This document shows, in pieces, positions 1-7,723 of a stretch of 64,000 nucleotides of DNA. A model generated the notes under the pieces. The model saw only the letters and a program-made list of their open reading frames with translations. It was not told the DNA's origin and did no database searches. The DNA comes from Mesobacillus jeotgali (GTDB lineage Bacteria > Bacillota > Bacilli > Bacillales > Cytobacillaceae). The position numbers were made by a program, and so were the translations under genes. The stretch is taken from NCBI RefSeq assembly GCF_900166585.1, contig NZ_FVZC01000009.1, positions 1,871,444-1,935,443 on the forward strand. Reading direction: 5' to 3'. Position 1 is the stretch's first letter; each line of letters begins with the position of its first letter.

Positions 1-831
1 TCCAAAGCTGTCGCGACGATCAAGCAAGTAATCGATATCGAGGCCAGCTGGATCATGGAGTGCACCATAAGCATCCGAAATTCCGATAATCTTAGCGCCT
101 GCATCATGCATGAACTTCGCCAAGTAGCTTCCGGCGTTTCCAAATCCTTGTACAACAACCCTTGCCCCTTCCAGTTCAATGCCCTTTTTCTTCGCAGCTT
201 CACGGATACAAATAGTAACCCCTTTTGCTGTTGCCGATTCACGACCATGTGAACCACCGAGTACCAGCGGCTTGCCTGTAATGAATCCTGGAGAGTTAAA
301 TTCATCTATACGGCTGTATTCATCCATCATCCAAGCCATAATCTGCGAGTTGGTGAAAACATCAGGAGCCGGGATATCCTTTGTAGGGCCGACAATTTGG
401 CTGATCGCGCGCACATAACCGCGGCTCAATCTTTCCAATTCCCTGAATGACATATCGCGGGGATCACACACAATCCCGCCTTTTCCGCCGCCATACGGCA
501 GGTCGACAATGCCACATTTTAAACTCATCCAGATTGATAAGGCTTTAACTTCTTTTTCTGTTACGTTCGGATGGAAACGTATTCCTCCCTTTGTTGGACC
601 CACTGCATCATTGTGCTGCGCCCGGTAGCCAGTAAAGACTTTAACAGATCCGTCATCCATTCTGACAGGGATTTTCACTGTCATCATCCTGAGCGGCTCT
701 TTTAAAAGCTCATACACCTCTTCAGGGTACCCGAGTTTTTCCAAAGCCTTGTGAATAACAGTTTGAGTAGATCGTAAGACGTCATGTTTGTCTTCATTAT
801 TTGGAATTTCATTACCGTTTGCGGCTACCAT
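1..831 (-). CDS. gudB: NAD-dependent glutamate dehydrogenase, N-terminal part (gene cut by window edge)
   Basis: Catabolic glutamate dehydrogenase, oxidising glutamate to 2-oxoglutarate and ammonium in the cytoplasm. The 277 codons in the window carry the substrate-binding core with [10 protein letters not shown], the signature [11 protein letters not shown] and the start of the Rossmann fold with QGFGNAGS. The C-terminal third lies beyond base 1. The start is fixed by AGGAGG seven bases before ATG. The sequence resembles B. subtilis GudB/RocG throughout, and gudB next to the ypb genes matches the B. subtilis position; gudB rather than rocG is inferred from this neighbourhood. The direct-repeat insertion that inactivates GudB in laboratory B. 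subtilis lies near the active site; I see no duplication in the part visible here. Confidence 0.95.
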   Translation of the reverse strand, partial: MVAANGNEIPNNEDKHDVLRSTQTVIHKALEKLGYPEEVYELLKEPLRMMTVKIPVRMDDGSVKVFTGYRAQHNDAVGPTKGGIRFHPNVTEKEVKALSIWMSLKCGIVDLPYGGGKGGIVCDPRDMSFRELERLSRGYVRAISQIVGPTKDIPAPDVFTNSQIMAWMMDEYSRIDEFNSPGFITGKPLVLGGSHGRESATAKGVTICIREAAKKKGIELEGARVVVQGFGNAGSYLAKFMHDAGAKIIGISDAYGALHDPAGLDIDYLLDRRDSFG

Positions 832-881
832 TGATAAACCTCCTAAATCACTTTTGCGGATGTTGTCTGCTTTCATGGATT

Positions 882-909
882 AGTATACACCTTTGGTTAT
901 TTTATGCAA
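882..909 (-). promoter_or_regulatory. Sigma-A-type promoter of gudB
   Basis: Reading on the minus strand, TTGCAT (904-909) and TATACT (882-887) are separated by 16 bases, about 50 bases before the gudB start. No other candidate this good lies in the intergenic region. Confidence 0.65.
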
Positions 910-947
910 GAAGAAAAAAACAGTTTTCCGCATTTTTTGATTATTGA

Positions 948-962
948 ATGAAAACGCTATCA
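948..962 (-). promoter_or_regulatory. Probable CcpA cre site upstream of gudB
   Basis: On the plus strand ATGAAAACGCTATCA fits the CcpA consensus WTGNAANCGNWNNCW at every defined position. It sits 38 bases upstream of the -35 box of gudB. Carbon catabolite control of glutamate dehydrogenase is known in B. subtilis (rocG). Binding here is inferred. Confidence 0.5.
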
Positions 963-1030
963 TTCAAGTCCTTATCACTATTGCTCTTAACAAAATTGAC
1001 TGAATTATGAGACATCCTAAGGAGATGAGC

Positions 1031-1081
1031 AATTAAAAAGCCGAAGCTCTTTCCATCATTATAAAAAATGATGGACAAGAG
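1031..1081 (-). terminator. Terminator of mecB
   Basis: Arms 1047-1060 and 1067-1081 pair over most of their length on the minus strand, and a T-rich stretch follows. The hairpin overlaps the last codons of mecB. Confidence 0.6.
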
Positions 1082-1640
1082 TTTCGACTGCACGTTCCTC
1101 CATAATTTCGTTTCCATATTCGAGCAGTCTGTGGATGCTCAAGATTGATGGAACCCCATACTCAGCCAATAAGGACACAGTCTTTTCGGCATCTTCTGGC
1201 AATATTCCATTCATAAGCAAATAGTAGTGGCCATTCATAAAATGCAGGCTGCCTCCGGTTATACCGGCGTTCATTAATCTTTTTGCCAGCTGGATTACAT
1301 CTTCAATATTCTCGAACTGAAACAAAATGTCTTCGCTTCCATCGACCGTGACCTGCATTTCGATAATACCATCTTCAAACTGTTCTTCGTCTTCGTCCTG
1401 TTCAATCATTGTGATGATCATGACCATACCCTGCGCGTGCAATGAGAAAATTTCCACTGCGACTGAGCCGATGATATCCAAATCGAATTCCTCGCTGGCC
1501 TCCTCGAGCATATCGTGGAAAAGCTGGTGCCACTTCAAAGAATCCTTCCAAATATCCTCTTTGGTCAATCCTCTATCGTATAAGTCATCTATCGTAAGGA
1601 ATATCTTTATTTTATTGCTGGTTAATCGTTCCAAGCGCAT
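1059..1640 (-). CDS. mecB: Adapter protein MecB/YpbH (MecA paralogue)
   Basis: A 193-residue MecA-family adapter. Members bind ClpC and present substrates such as competence or regulatory proteins to the ClpCP protease. The N-terminal substrate-binding part starts MRLERLTSNKIKIF, followed by the GLTKEDIWKD segment; an acidic linker (EQDEDEEQFEDG) separates it from the C-terminal ClpC-binding domain. I use the internal ATG at 1640 because AGGGGG lies seven bases before it and family members start MRLER; the upstream ATG eight codons earlier has no ribosome site. The position between gudB and ypbG is that of B. subtilis ypbH rather than mecA. Confidence 0.88.
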   Translation of the reverse strand: MRLERLTSNKIKIFLTIDDLYDRGLTKEDIWKDSLKWHQLFHDMLEEASEEFDLDIIGSVAVEIFSLHAQGMVMIITMIEQDEDEEQFEDGIIEMQVTVDGSEDILFQFENIEDVIQLAKRLMNAGITGGSLHFMNGHYYLLMNGILPEDAEKTVSLLAEYGVPSILSIHRLLEYGNEIMEERAVETLVHHFL

Positions 1641-1708
1641 AATCATGCCCCCTGCCATCGACAAAGCTCTTATTTTAGTTTATGAAAATATTGCAGGATG
1701 GTGAGTTA

Positions 1709-2617
1709 TTAAAATGAATCGATGCGCTTTTTCAACCATTTCTCCCATTCCGTCCTTGATATTCCTACAATGTTTTCCTGATGATTTTTTCGTTGCTCCA
1801 CAGGCATGGAATCAATCGCTATTCCGCCAATTCCTACATGAAGATTTGGATAATTTCTATTTAAGATTTCCATAAGATCCAGAGTTGCCTTTCTATTCTC
1901 TTCAAGTGTGCAGGATAAAAACAAGAACTTTGGTTCTATTTTATCAAGGACTACTTCAAGATCATTTTCAGCAAGACTTGTGCCAAGAAAGACCACTTCG
2001 AACCCTTTTCGCCTAAGGAACATGGTATACATCAGAAGACCCAGTTCGTGCCTTTCCCCTGGCCCGCATACAGCAATGGCTCTGGGAAGAAACGAACTAT
2101 GCGGAAATGAACTTGACAATCCTTCAATTCTCGAACGTAAAAACGAAGTAGCAAAATGCTCATGTGCAGTCGTTATACTTCCCTCTTCCCATAAATCGCC
2201 GACTTTAATCAAAATTGGGCCTAATAAATCGATAACCGTTTTATCAATGGTAAACAAGTTGAAGGCATAGTTGATTAATTCATGGGCTTTAGAACTATTG
2301 AATTCCATGAGCGCATCCAAAAGTTCTTCCCCTATCTCATTAAGCTTGTCCTTTTTTGTCGAATCGGCTTGCTCTCGGAAATGCCCGGAGTTCTCCAGTA
2401 AGGAGACGGCCTGACTGATTGTAAACCCTTGATCAACCTTTGAAATCAGCCACCGCAAGACTTTTAAGTGTTCCTCTGAATATAAACGATGGCCGGATTC
2501 ATTCCTGACAGGAGCAATCATCTGGTATCTCCTCTCCCAGGCCCTTAATGTCCCCGGCTGGATCCCAAGCATAGTGGACACTGCTTTGATATTATATTTC
2601 CCTGCGCTGCTCCCCAT
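1709..2617 (-). CDS. CarH/LitR-type MerR-family regulator with cobalamin-binding domain
   Basis: 302 residues. Residues 8-75 form a MerR winged-helix DNA-binding domain (TMLGIQPGTLRAWERRY, then GHRLYS). Residues about 90-170 form a four-helix bundle with W143, E153 and H154 spaced as the Wx9EH motif that contacts adenosylcobalamin in CarH. Residues about 178-285 are a B12-binding Rossmann fold carrying E188-x-H190-x-x-G193, the lower-ligand motif. In CarH/LitR proteins, dark adenosylcobalamin-bound tetramers repress and light breaks the Co-C bond to release DNA; carotenoid genes are the usual targets. No carotenoid gene lies in the window. The start has GGAGGG nine bases upstream. The gene is not part of the B. 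subtilis arrangement here. Light sensing is inferred from motif conservation. Confidence 0.85.
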   Translation of the reverse strand: MGSSAGKYNIKAVSTMLGIQPGTLRAWERRYQMIAPVRNESGHRLYSEEHLKVLRWLISKVDQGFTISQAVSLLENSGHFREQADSTKKDKLNEIGEELLDALMEFNSSKAHELINYAFNLFTIDKTVIDLLGPILIKVGDLWEEGSITTAHEHFATSFLRSRIEGLSSSFPHSSFLPRAIAVCGPGERHELGLLMYTMFLRRKGFEVVFLGTSLAENDLEVVLDKIEPKFLFLSCTLEENRKATLDLMEILNRNYPNLHVGIGGIAIDSMPVEQRKNHQENIVGISRTEWEKWLKKRIDSF

Positions 2618-2683
2618 TATAAAAACCCTCCGTAAATACCCTGTTCTACCGATTATATCTGCGGAGCATTTCCTTGTAAAACT

Positions 2684-3472
2684 TCAATCTGCTTGACCTA
2701 AGTCAGGGGCCAGAGTAATGAGATGGGTTTCGGCTCTTGCTCCAAGCCTGAATGGCACGCCTGTTGTGCCATATCCATTGCTGGTCAGGATGGTAGTGCC
2801 GTTTTTCTCCTTTATTCCGCCTAACTCATATGGACCAAAACCAAAAATCCTGATTTGCCCCCCATGTGTGTGACCACATAATACAAGGCTGATATCGAAC
2901 TCGGGTTTTAAGCTGCTGGCAATGGCTGGATTATGGCTTACTAGAATGCGAAACCCTTCTTCTTCGGCATCAAGCACGGCCAGATCCAGTCTGCTTTTGC
3001 CAAGACCGAAATCATCTATACCTAAAAGATACAGAACGTCGCCAGCAGCAGATTCAAATTTAACTGCTGTATTGTCCAGTACTTTAATACCGGAATGGTA
3101 CAAAAGCGAGTCGAGTTCGTGGGAATTGAATTCATAATCATTATTCCCCCAGACAAAAAATACAGGAGCAATTGTTTTCAGTTTTTCGATATTAGCAGAA
3201 ACCCGCTCTAGAGGAACCCCTTTTTCAGCAAGGTCACCCCCAATAATGACTAGGTCAGTCTGTCCTTTGACTTCCTCAATTATTGAGTCTGAGACTATGC
3301 GTTTATGGATATCTGAAATAAAAAAGATTCTTACAGAACCAAAGCTGGCAGGGAAATCCTTTAACCTGATTTCCTGCTTTAAAACGGTGTTTTTAAATGC
3401 CTGCCGGTACATATATAGTAGAAGGAAGCTGCCAGCTAGCAGCATTCCCAGTATTGTATAGATTATCTCCAT
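2684..3472 (-). CDS. ypbG: Metallophosphoesterase YpbG
   Basis: A 262-residue calcineurin-like phosphoesterase anchored by one N-terminal membrane helix (residues 4-22). The metal-site motifs appear in order: SDIHKR, GGDLAEKG, WGNNDYEF, VSHNPAIA and CGHTHGGQ. The family resembles YkuE/YpbG. The substrate is unknown; relatives act on cell-envelope or nucleotide phosphoesters. GGGAGG lies close before the ATG. The gene sits upstream of mecB and the cobalamin regulator, with a 66-base gap to the latter. Confidence 0.85.
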   Translation of the reverse strand: MEIIYTILGMLLAGSFLLLYMYRQAFKNTVLKQEIRLKDFPASFGSVRIFFISDIHKRIVSDSIIEEVKGQTDLVIIGGDLAEKGVPLERVSANIEKLKTIAPVFFVWGNNDYEFNSHELDSLLYHSGIKVLDNTAVKFESAAGDVLYLLGIDDFGLGKSRLDLAVLDAEEEGFRILVSHNPAIASSLKPEFDISLVLCGHTHGGQIRIFGFGPYELGGIKEKNGTTILTSNGYGTTGVPFRLGARAETHLITLAPDLGQAD

Positions 3473-3487
3473 TTTTGCCTCCCGGAG

Positions 3488-3883
3488 TTACTGTTTCTGG
3501 CTTTTATCCTTATCTTCAGTTGAGCTAAATGACATCATACCATAAAGCAAACAGAAAACGAAAAAAACTGCTGCCTGCCATCCCCCCAGAGGCAGCAGCA
3601 ATAGTATACCATCCAAACCGGCTATAGCAAGGAGTACATCAGAAACCGAGCCCCCATCTCTTTTTATTGTACTCTGGACAGCTTTAACACCTTCTCCGAT
3701 CAAACCACCCATCATGTACATACCTACAGCCATTGCCATAGTACCAGCAAGAAAACCAGCAGGATTCAAGATCGTATCACTGGTGAATTCACCAGAGTGG
3801 AGTGGAATGACGTTTGTCATCCAACTGACAGAAAGGTAACCAGAAATCAGTCCGATTACCAGCCTGAAAACTTTCCTCAGCAT
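3488..3883 (-). CDS. Small membrane protein of unknown function
   Basis: 131 residues, not recognised. At least three hydrophobic segments can be seen: around residues 5-22 (VIGLISGYLSVSWM), 45-65 (GFLAGTMAMAVGMYMMGGLIG) and 85-120 (LLAIAGLDGILLLLPLGG onward), ending in a short charged tail rich in D, K, S and Q. The start at 3883 is preferred over an upstream one because GGGAGG stands eight bases before it. It lies 15 bases before ypbG and 59 bases after the CBS gene on the same strand, so co-transcription is likely. No catalytic motif seen. Confidence 0.65.
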   Translation of the reverse strand: MLRKVFRLVIGLISGYLSVSWMTNVIPLHSGEFTSDTILNPAGFLAGTMAMAVGMYMMGGLIGEGVKAVQSTIKRDGGSVSDVLLAIAGLDGILLLLPLGGWQAAVFFVFCLLYGMMSFSSTEDKDKSQKQ

Positions 3884-3942
3884 ACAAAAACCTCCCATAC
3901 ACAATGTATGAAAGGCCCTTGTCTTTATTTCCGTATTGGAAA

Positions 3943-4575
3943 TCAAACTTCATGGATGTCAAGAATGCGGAAACCTGAATCTTCCAACTTTTTGACAAAC
4001 TTGTCAATATTGTCTTTCTTTTCGATTTTCATGACAATCCGGCGGACCAGTTTATCTGTCTCATCAAAAGTAACCAATGAAATAATATGCTCATGGAATT
4101 GATGGGCAATATCAGCCAGTCTTGCGATACGTCCTTCTGTTTCAACAGATGTAAACGCAATCCTTACTCCCTCTCTATTTACTCCAAAAGCACTCTGGAA
4201 CTGATCAAGTGCATCAGAGCGGGTTACAGCTCCCTGAAATTTCCCGTTTTCATCGATTACCGCCATAAGCGGGATATCTTTCAACTTCACCAATGTACTT
4301 TCAAAAATTTCTATTCCATGGAGAATCTGTTCCTGCAAAGTCAAAATGTCCTTCGCCGATTTATTTTGAAGGAATTCATCCTTTGAGCCGCCAGTATTGA
4401 AATACTCTTGATAAATCCCGTGTCTTGTAACAACACCGGCATATTTGTCACCATCCAAAACCGGTACACCATCAATTTCATTTCCATCCAGCTTTTCCAG
4501 CACCGATTGCAATGTATCGTCCAGTTGTGCGGTTATACATTTATACTTCGGTATCATGATACTTTTAACAAACAT
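3943..4575 (-). CDS. CBS-domain protein with C-terminal ACT-like domain
   Basis: 210 residues. Two CBS motifs lie at about 5-60 (DGVPVLDGDKYAGVVTRHGI) and 75-130 (IPLMAVIDENGKFQGAVTRSD); a regulatory ACT-like segment follows (about 135-205). The architecture matches AcuB-type proteins, which sense adenine nucleotides. No acu genes are adjacent, so I do not name it acuB. ATG at 4575 has GAGGTG upstream; a GTG three codons earlier overlaps that site and is less likely. Target unknown. Confidence 0.7.
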   Translation of the reverse strand: MFVKSIMIPKYKCITAQLDDTLQSVLEKLDGNEIDGVPVLDGDKYAGVVTRHGIYQEYFNTGGSKDEFLQNKSAKDILTLQEQILHGIEIFESTLVKLKDIPLMAVIDENGKFQGAVTRSDALDQFQSAFGVNREGVRIAFTSVETEGRIARLADIAHQFHEHIISLVTFDETDKLVRRIVMKIEKKDNIDKFVKKLEDSGFRILDIHEV

Positions 4576-4660
4576 TCCACTCACCTCAAATTTAAAGTAC
4601 TGCCATACCTTATATATTTCTGCATATTTATAAAAATCCCTCCTAGAACAGATAAATTAA

Positions 4661-4688
4661 ACATGAAATAAAATTTTGCTCATAAAAT
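4661..4688 (+). promoter_or_regulatory. Possible mother-cell (sigma-E/K) promoter of cotJ
   Basis: CATAAAAT at 4681-4688 fits the sigma-E/K -10 element. The -35 region (ACATGAA, 4661-4667) is a weak match at a 13-base spacing. cotJ is sigma-E controlled in B. subtilis; assignment here rests mainly on the -10 box. Confidence 0.35.
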
Positions 4689-4719
4689 GAATTGAAGTTT
4701 ATCTAGAGGAGGGCTTAGA

Positions 4720-4950
4720 TTGTCAGCATACAGAAGAGTTTGGTACCCGTACTCCAGTCCCTTCGACCCTTGTCCGCCGATTAAGGCAAAAACGTATTCC
4801 ACACCACCCAATTTATTCATGGGCTTTCAGCCGCCAAACCTTGAACAATTCTCGCCAATGCACGCATTAAGGACAGGAACGCTTTGGAAAGTTTTTTATG
4901 ATCCCTGGTATTCACCTTATGAGGCTCCAGGGGAGGCGGATCACTCATGA
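4720..4950 (+). CDS. cotJA: Spore coat-associated protein CotJA
   Basis: A 76-residue, proline- and tyrosine-rich inner coat protein, first gene of the cotJABC operon. The start codon is TTG at 4720; GAGGAGGG ends six bases before it. The repeated P-rich N-terminus (SSPFDPCPPIKAKTY) and FQPPNLEQF are family features. Its last codons overlap cotJB by four bases, indicating translational coupling. The operon is expressed in the mother cell in relatives and its products are assembled into the coat together. Confidence 0.9.
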   Translation: MSAYRRVWYPYSSPFDPCPPIKAKTYSTPPNLFMGFQPPNLEQFSPMHALRTGTLWKVFYDPWYSPYEAPGEADHS

Positions 4951-5207
4951 AACAGTTGCCAAAGGAATTTTATGCAGCCATGGAAGAACTCCAGGCAGTA
5001 GATTTTGTTCTTGTTGAACTCACTCTATATCTTGATACCCATCCGGAGGATTATAAAGCCATCAATCAGTTCAACCAGTTTGCAAAAGAAAGACGCCGAT
5101 TAAAGAAAGTTGTTGAAAGCATGTACGGACCTCTCCAGCAATTCGGCAACAGCTACTCTGGTCATCCATGGAACTGGGATGACGGTCCCTGGCCTTGGCA
5201 GATATAA
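4947..5207 (+). CDS. cotJB: Spore coat protein CotJB
   Basis: 86 residues. The central part (FVLVELTLYLDTHPEDYKAI) is typical of CotJB, and the C-terminus is rich in W, G and D (HPWNWDDGPWPW). It overlaps cotJA by four bases and is followed by cotJC 26 bases later. CotJB is needed with CotJA and CotJC for assembly of the manganese-catalase-like coat component; its own biochemical role is not established. Confidence 0.9.
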   Translation: MKQLPKEFYAAMEELQAVDFVLVELTLYLDTHPEDYKAINQFNQFAKERRRLKKVVESMYGPLQQFGNSYSGHPWNWDDGPWPWQI

Positions 5208-5233
5208 AATCATTATAGGAGGGGGTAAGAAAA

Positions 5234-5803
5234 ATGTGGCTTTACGAAAAAAAGTTGCAGTATCCAGTAAAAGTAAGCTCCTGTAACCCCATGCTGGCAA
5301 AATTTTTGATTGAACAATATGGTGGTGCAGATGGAGAACTTGCCGCTGCACTAAGATACTTAAATCAACGTTACACAATCCCCGATAAGGTTATTGGACT
5401 TTTGACCGACATCGGCACGGAGGAATTCGCCCATTTGGAAATGATTGCAACTATGGTCTATAAATTAACAAAGGATGCAACCGTAGACCAATTAAAAGCA
5501 GCGGGACTTGATGGCCATTACGCTGACCATGACAAGGCATTATTCTACCACAATGCAGCCGGCGTCCCTTTTACGGCCACATATATACAGGCAAAAGGGG
5601 ATCCAATTGCAGATCTATATGAGGATATTGCGGCTGAAGAAAAAGCAAGGGCGACATATCAGTGGATTATCAATATGAGTGATGACCCTGACCTTAACGA
5701 CGGTCTGAGGTTTCTCAGGGAAAGGGAAATCATCCATTCACAACGCTTCCGGGAAGCAGTGGAAATCATCAAGGAGGATCAGGGGAAAAAGAAGATTTTT
5801 TAG
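5234..5803 (+). CDS. cotJC: Spore coat manganese catalase-like protein CotJC
   Basis: 189 residues of the dimanganese catalase family, a ferritin-like four-helix bundle. The metal-binding glutamates and histidine lie in GTEEFAHLEM and EDIAAEEKARATY, with a further E-x-x-H near the C-terminus (REREIIHSQRF). AGGAGGGGG is close before the ATG. It probably detoxifies hydrogen peroxide at the spore surface. The operon ends at a strong hairpin 8 bases downstream. Confidence 0.92.
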   Translation: MWLYEKKLQYPVKVSSCNPMLAKFLIEQYGGADGELAAALRYLNQRYTIPDKVIGLLTDIGTEEFAHLEMIATMVYKLTKDATVDQLKAAGLDGHYADHDKALFYHNAAGVPFTATYIQAKGDPIADLYEDIAAEEKARATYQWIINMSDDPDLNDGLRFLREREIIHSQRFREAVEIIKEDQGKKKIF

Positions 5804-5810
5804 CCCTGGC

Positions 5811-5845
5811 GAAGCATCCATATTGGATGCTTCTTATTTATTTTC
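5811..5845. terminator. Bidirectional terminator between cotJC and ypbF
   Basis: GAAGCATCC (5811-5819) pairs perfectly with GGATGCTTC (5825-5833), and a T-rich run follows on plus. The hairpin also abuts the ypbF stop on minus, so it can serve both convergent units. Confidence 0.8.
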
Positions 5846-6292
5846 GTGATAAAGATTGATATCATACTTTTTTTTCATCATTTCAAAAACAATATGCCGG
5901 TTCTTCCACTCTTCCTCCTTCTTCCAAAGATCCTTACTGCGATCAACAATCTCACACCGCAATGCCTGGTATTCTTTCTCTGCTTTTTCACGCTTCTCCT
6001 TCAAAAGAATCATAAACCCGTATGTACCTACGGTTAGAATAAGTAAATATAGATTTGCAGAATTCTGAACGAAAACAGAAAAAATCTCGGCGAATGAATA
6101 AGAATAAGGCTTCATCACCGTTATATAAATATAGTAAAAATATATCGAGATTAAACCTATTGTTACCCATACGGATAATAGGTGCCTTGATTTATACCGG
6201 TCGAATTTATTCTTTCGGTCAATTAAATTCTGCAGCATCCTTTTAGTCGCTGGATCTGTACGATCATCCAGATTCACGATTTCTGATTCCAT
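5834..6292 (-). CDS. ypbF: YpbF, DUF2663 membrane protein
   Basis: 152 residues with two central membrane helices (about 39-59 and 80-98, YLLILTVGTYGFMILL), flanked by charged cytoplasmic segments. The C-terminal half looks helical and basic. It matches B. subtilis YpbF in length and order (ypbF-ypbE-ypbD-recQ). GGGAGGGG precedes the ATG. Function unknown. Confidence 0.75.
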   Translation of the reverse strand: MESEIVNLDDRTDPATKRMLQNLIDRKNKFDRYKSRHLLSVWVTIGLISIYFYYIYITVMKPYSYSFAEIFSVFVQNSANLYLLILTVGTYGFMILLKEKREKAEKEYQALRCEIVDRSKDLWKKEEEWKNRHIVFEMMKKKYDINLYHENK

Positions 6293-6394
6293 GGCTAACC
6301 CCTCCCTTACTTACATTTTTATGAGCTTGTCCAGGAAGTTATGATAGTGGACCAAAAAAATCATCTAATCAATGCTCGTTTATAGTTCATTAAA

Positions 6395-6425
6395 GAAAAA
6401 AAGCCAGGAGTTTTTCACTCCGGCT
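6395..6425 (-). terminator. Terminator of the ypbB-recQ-ypbD-ypbE unit
   Basis: On minus AGCCGGAGT pairs with ACTCCTGGCT across a short A-rich loop, followed by seven T residues. It directly follows the ypbE stop codon. Confidence 0.8.
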
Positions 6426-7128
6426 AATTTTTAATCGGGATTTTAAGCACTTGTCCCACATGAATTTCATTGCCACTTAGATTGTTCGCTTTTTGGATGA
6501 TCGGGATTCCATCCTGGGACTTATAATAGTTCATCGCAACTCTGAATAATGTTTCATTGTGTTTTACAGTATGATAAATGATCTTTTCTTCGCTGGAGGA
6601 GGCAAGTGAATCGGCGTTTGTCTGCTCTTCCTTTTTTTCAGCAGGTACAGCTGATGGTTTCTCTTCCTTTTCAGCCCCCACTGCTGCCGTTTCTGTGCTG
6701 TTTTTGTCTCCGCTGTTCGAGTGTGCGGGTGCAGCTGCCACTACTTCAATATCCTCAGCGTCGGACACTTCTTCAAAAGCTGGTGCTGCTTCCTCTTCTT
6801 CTTTATTATTTATATCTTCCCCTTCATCTTTACTCTCAACATTGATCATTTCTACTCCGGCTCGTTCCAAAGTTTTATTTAGCGGCCCATTTGCGCCATC
6901 CAGATATGAGAGGATGCTGAAAAAAGAAATAGGCAGCAAGATGAAAAACAAAGCCATCAGCCTGATGACTGGGTATTTTACTTTTACCTTTGTTTTCTTT
7001 TGCTTCTGTCTATGAATCTCACTTCTCGGCGGCAGCGCATCTTTTTTCTCCACTATATGCTCTGATTTACGTTCTACCTTTTTCCTCAGCCGCTCAGCCT
7101 GGTCCCTGATAGGTTTTTCCTTATTCAA
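6424..7128 (-). CDS. ypbE: YpbE, membrane-anchored LysM protein
   Basis: About 234 residues. A basic N-terminus is followed by a single membrane helix (around LMALFFILLPISFFSIL), a long acidic low-complexity linker rich in E, A and S, and a C-terminal LysM domain (YHTVKHNETLFRVAMNY to VGQVLKIP) that binds peptidoglycan. I place the start at the TTG at 7128 because GGGG stands eight bases before it; a TTG five codons upstream lacks a site. The gene overlaps the end of ypbD by eight bases. Its role in the envelope is unknown. Confidence 0.8.
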   Translation of the reverse strand: MNKEKPIRDQAERLRKKVERKSEHIVEKKDALPPRSEIHRQKQKKTKVKVKYPVIRLMALFFILLPISFFSILSYLDGANGPLNKTLERAGVEMINVESKDEGEDINNKEEEEAAPAFEEVSDAEDIEVVAAAPAHSNSGDKNSTETAAVGAEKEEKPSAVPAEKKEEQTNADSLASSSEEKIIYHTVKHNETLFRVAMNYYKSQDGIPIIQKANNLSGNEIHVGQVLKIPIKN

Positions 7129-7723
7129 CGTCTGTACCCCCAATTGCTGCTTGAGTCCTGAATTTTATAATCAAACCTAAGATGAAATCTATCATAAAAT
7201 GCATTACGATTGTAACAACTAGGTTGTTTGTCACCATATAAATATAACCGATCAAGAAGCTCAATAAGACAATATTAGTGAACAAAAACCAATTAAACAA
7301 ATAGCGATAATGAACGACTGCGAAAATGAAGCTTGATAGAACTAACCCTGTATGTGTCTGGATGACTCCCCTGAAAAGGACTTCTTCACTGACCGCTACC
7401 ATCGCTGCAATCAGTAAAATTTGAATAACACTTCTATTTTTAAAAATTCTTTCGTTCAATCCTCCGTCATCATAATACCTTTTCGGCATATATTTCATAA
7501 GGAGGACGTCCAATGCTACAACCGCTGCTCCAGCCCCAAGTCCGTATATTAAAATATTGCTAACGTCCCAGAAGAATAACTCCTTGAACCCACCTATACT
7601 ATCAAACAATATCATACCTAATATGGCTGAAATCGTTAATAGTAAAATTTGCGTAGCTGCCAGATGGAAAAGCAGTTCTTTTTCAGTAAGACCTGCTATC
7701 GTTTCCTTATATCGATCTTTCAT
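7121..7723 (-). CDS. ypbD: CPBP-family intramembrane metalloprotease YpbD
   Basis: 200 residues with about six hydrophobic segments. The three motifs of the Abi/CPBP glutamic protease fold are present: EEVLFRG (about 120), FAVVHYRY and MHFMIDF. Such enzymes are relatives of Rce1 and cleave within membranes; the substrate is unknown. Start ATG overlaps the recQ stop in an ATGA junction, so translation is coupled. Confidence 0.88.
   Translation of the reverse strand: MKDRYKETIAGLTEKELLFHLAATQILLLTISAILGMILFDSIGGFKELFFWDVSNILIYGLGAGAAVVALDVLLMKYMPKRYYDDGGLNERIFKNRSVIQILLIAAMVAVSEEVLFRGVIQTHTGLVLSSFIFAVVHYRYLFNWFLFTNIVLLSFLIGYIYMVTNNLVVTIVMHFMIDFILGLIIKFRTQAAIGGTDVE

Noticed and set aside
1327..1704. 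125-codon plus-strand frame
   Set aside because: Shadow of mecB with serine-rich composition.
6578..7015. 145-codon plus-strand frame
   Set aside because: Shadow of the acidic linker of ypbE; low complexity.
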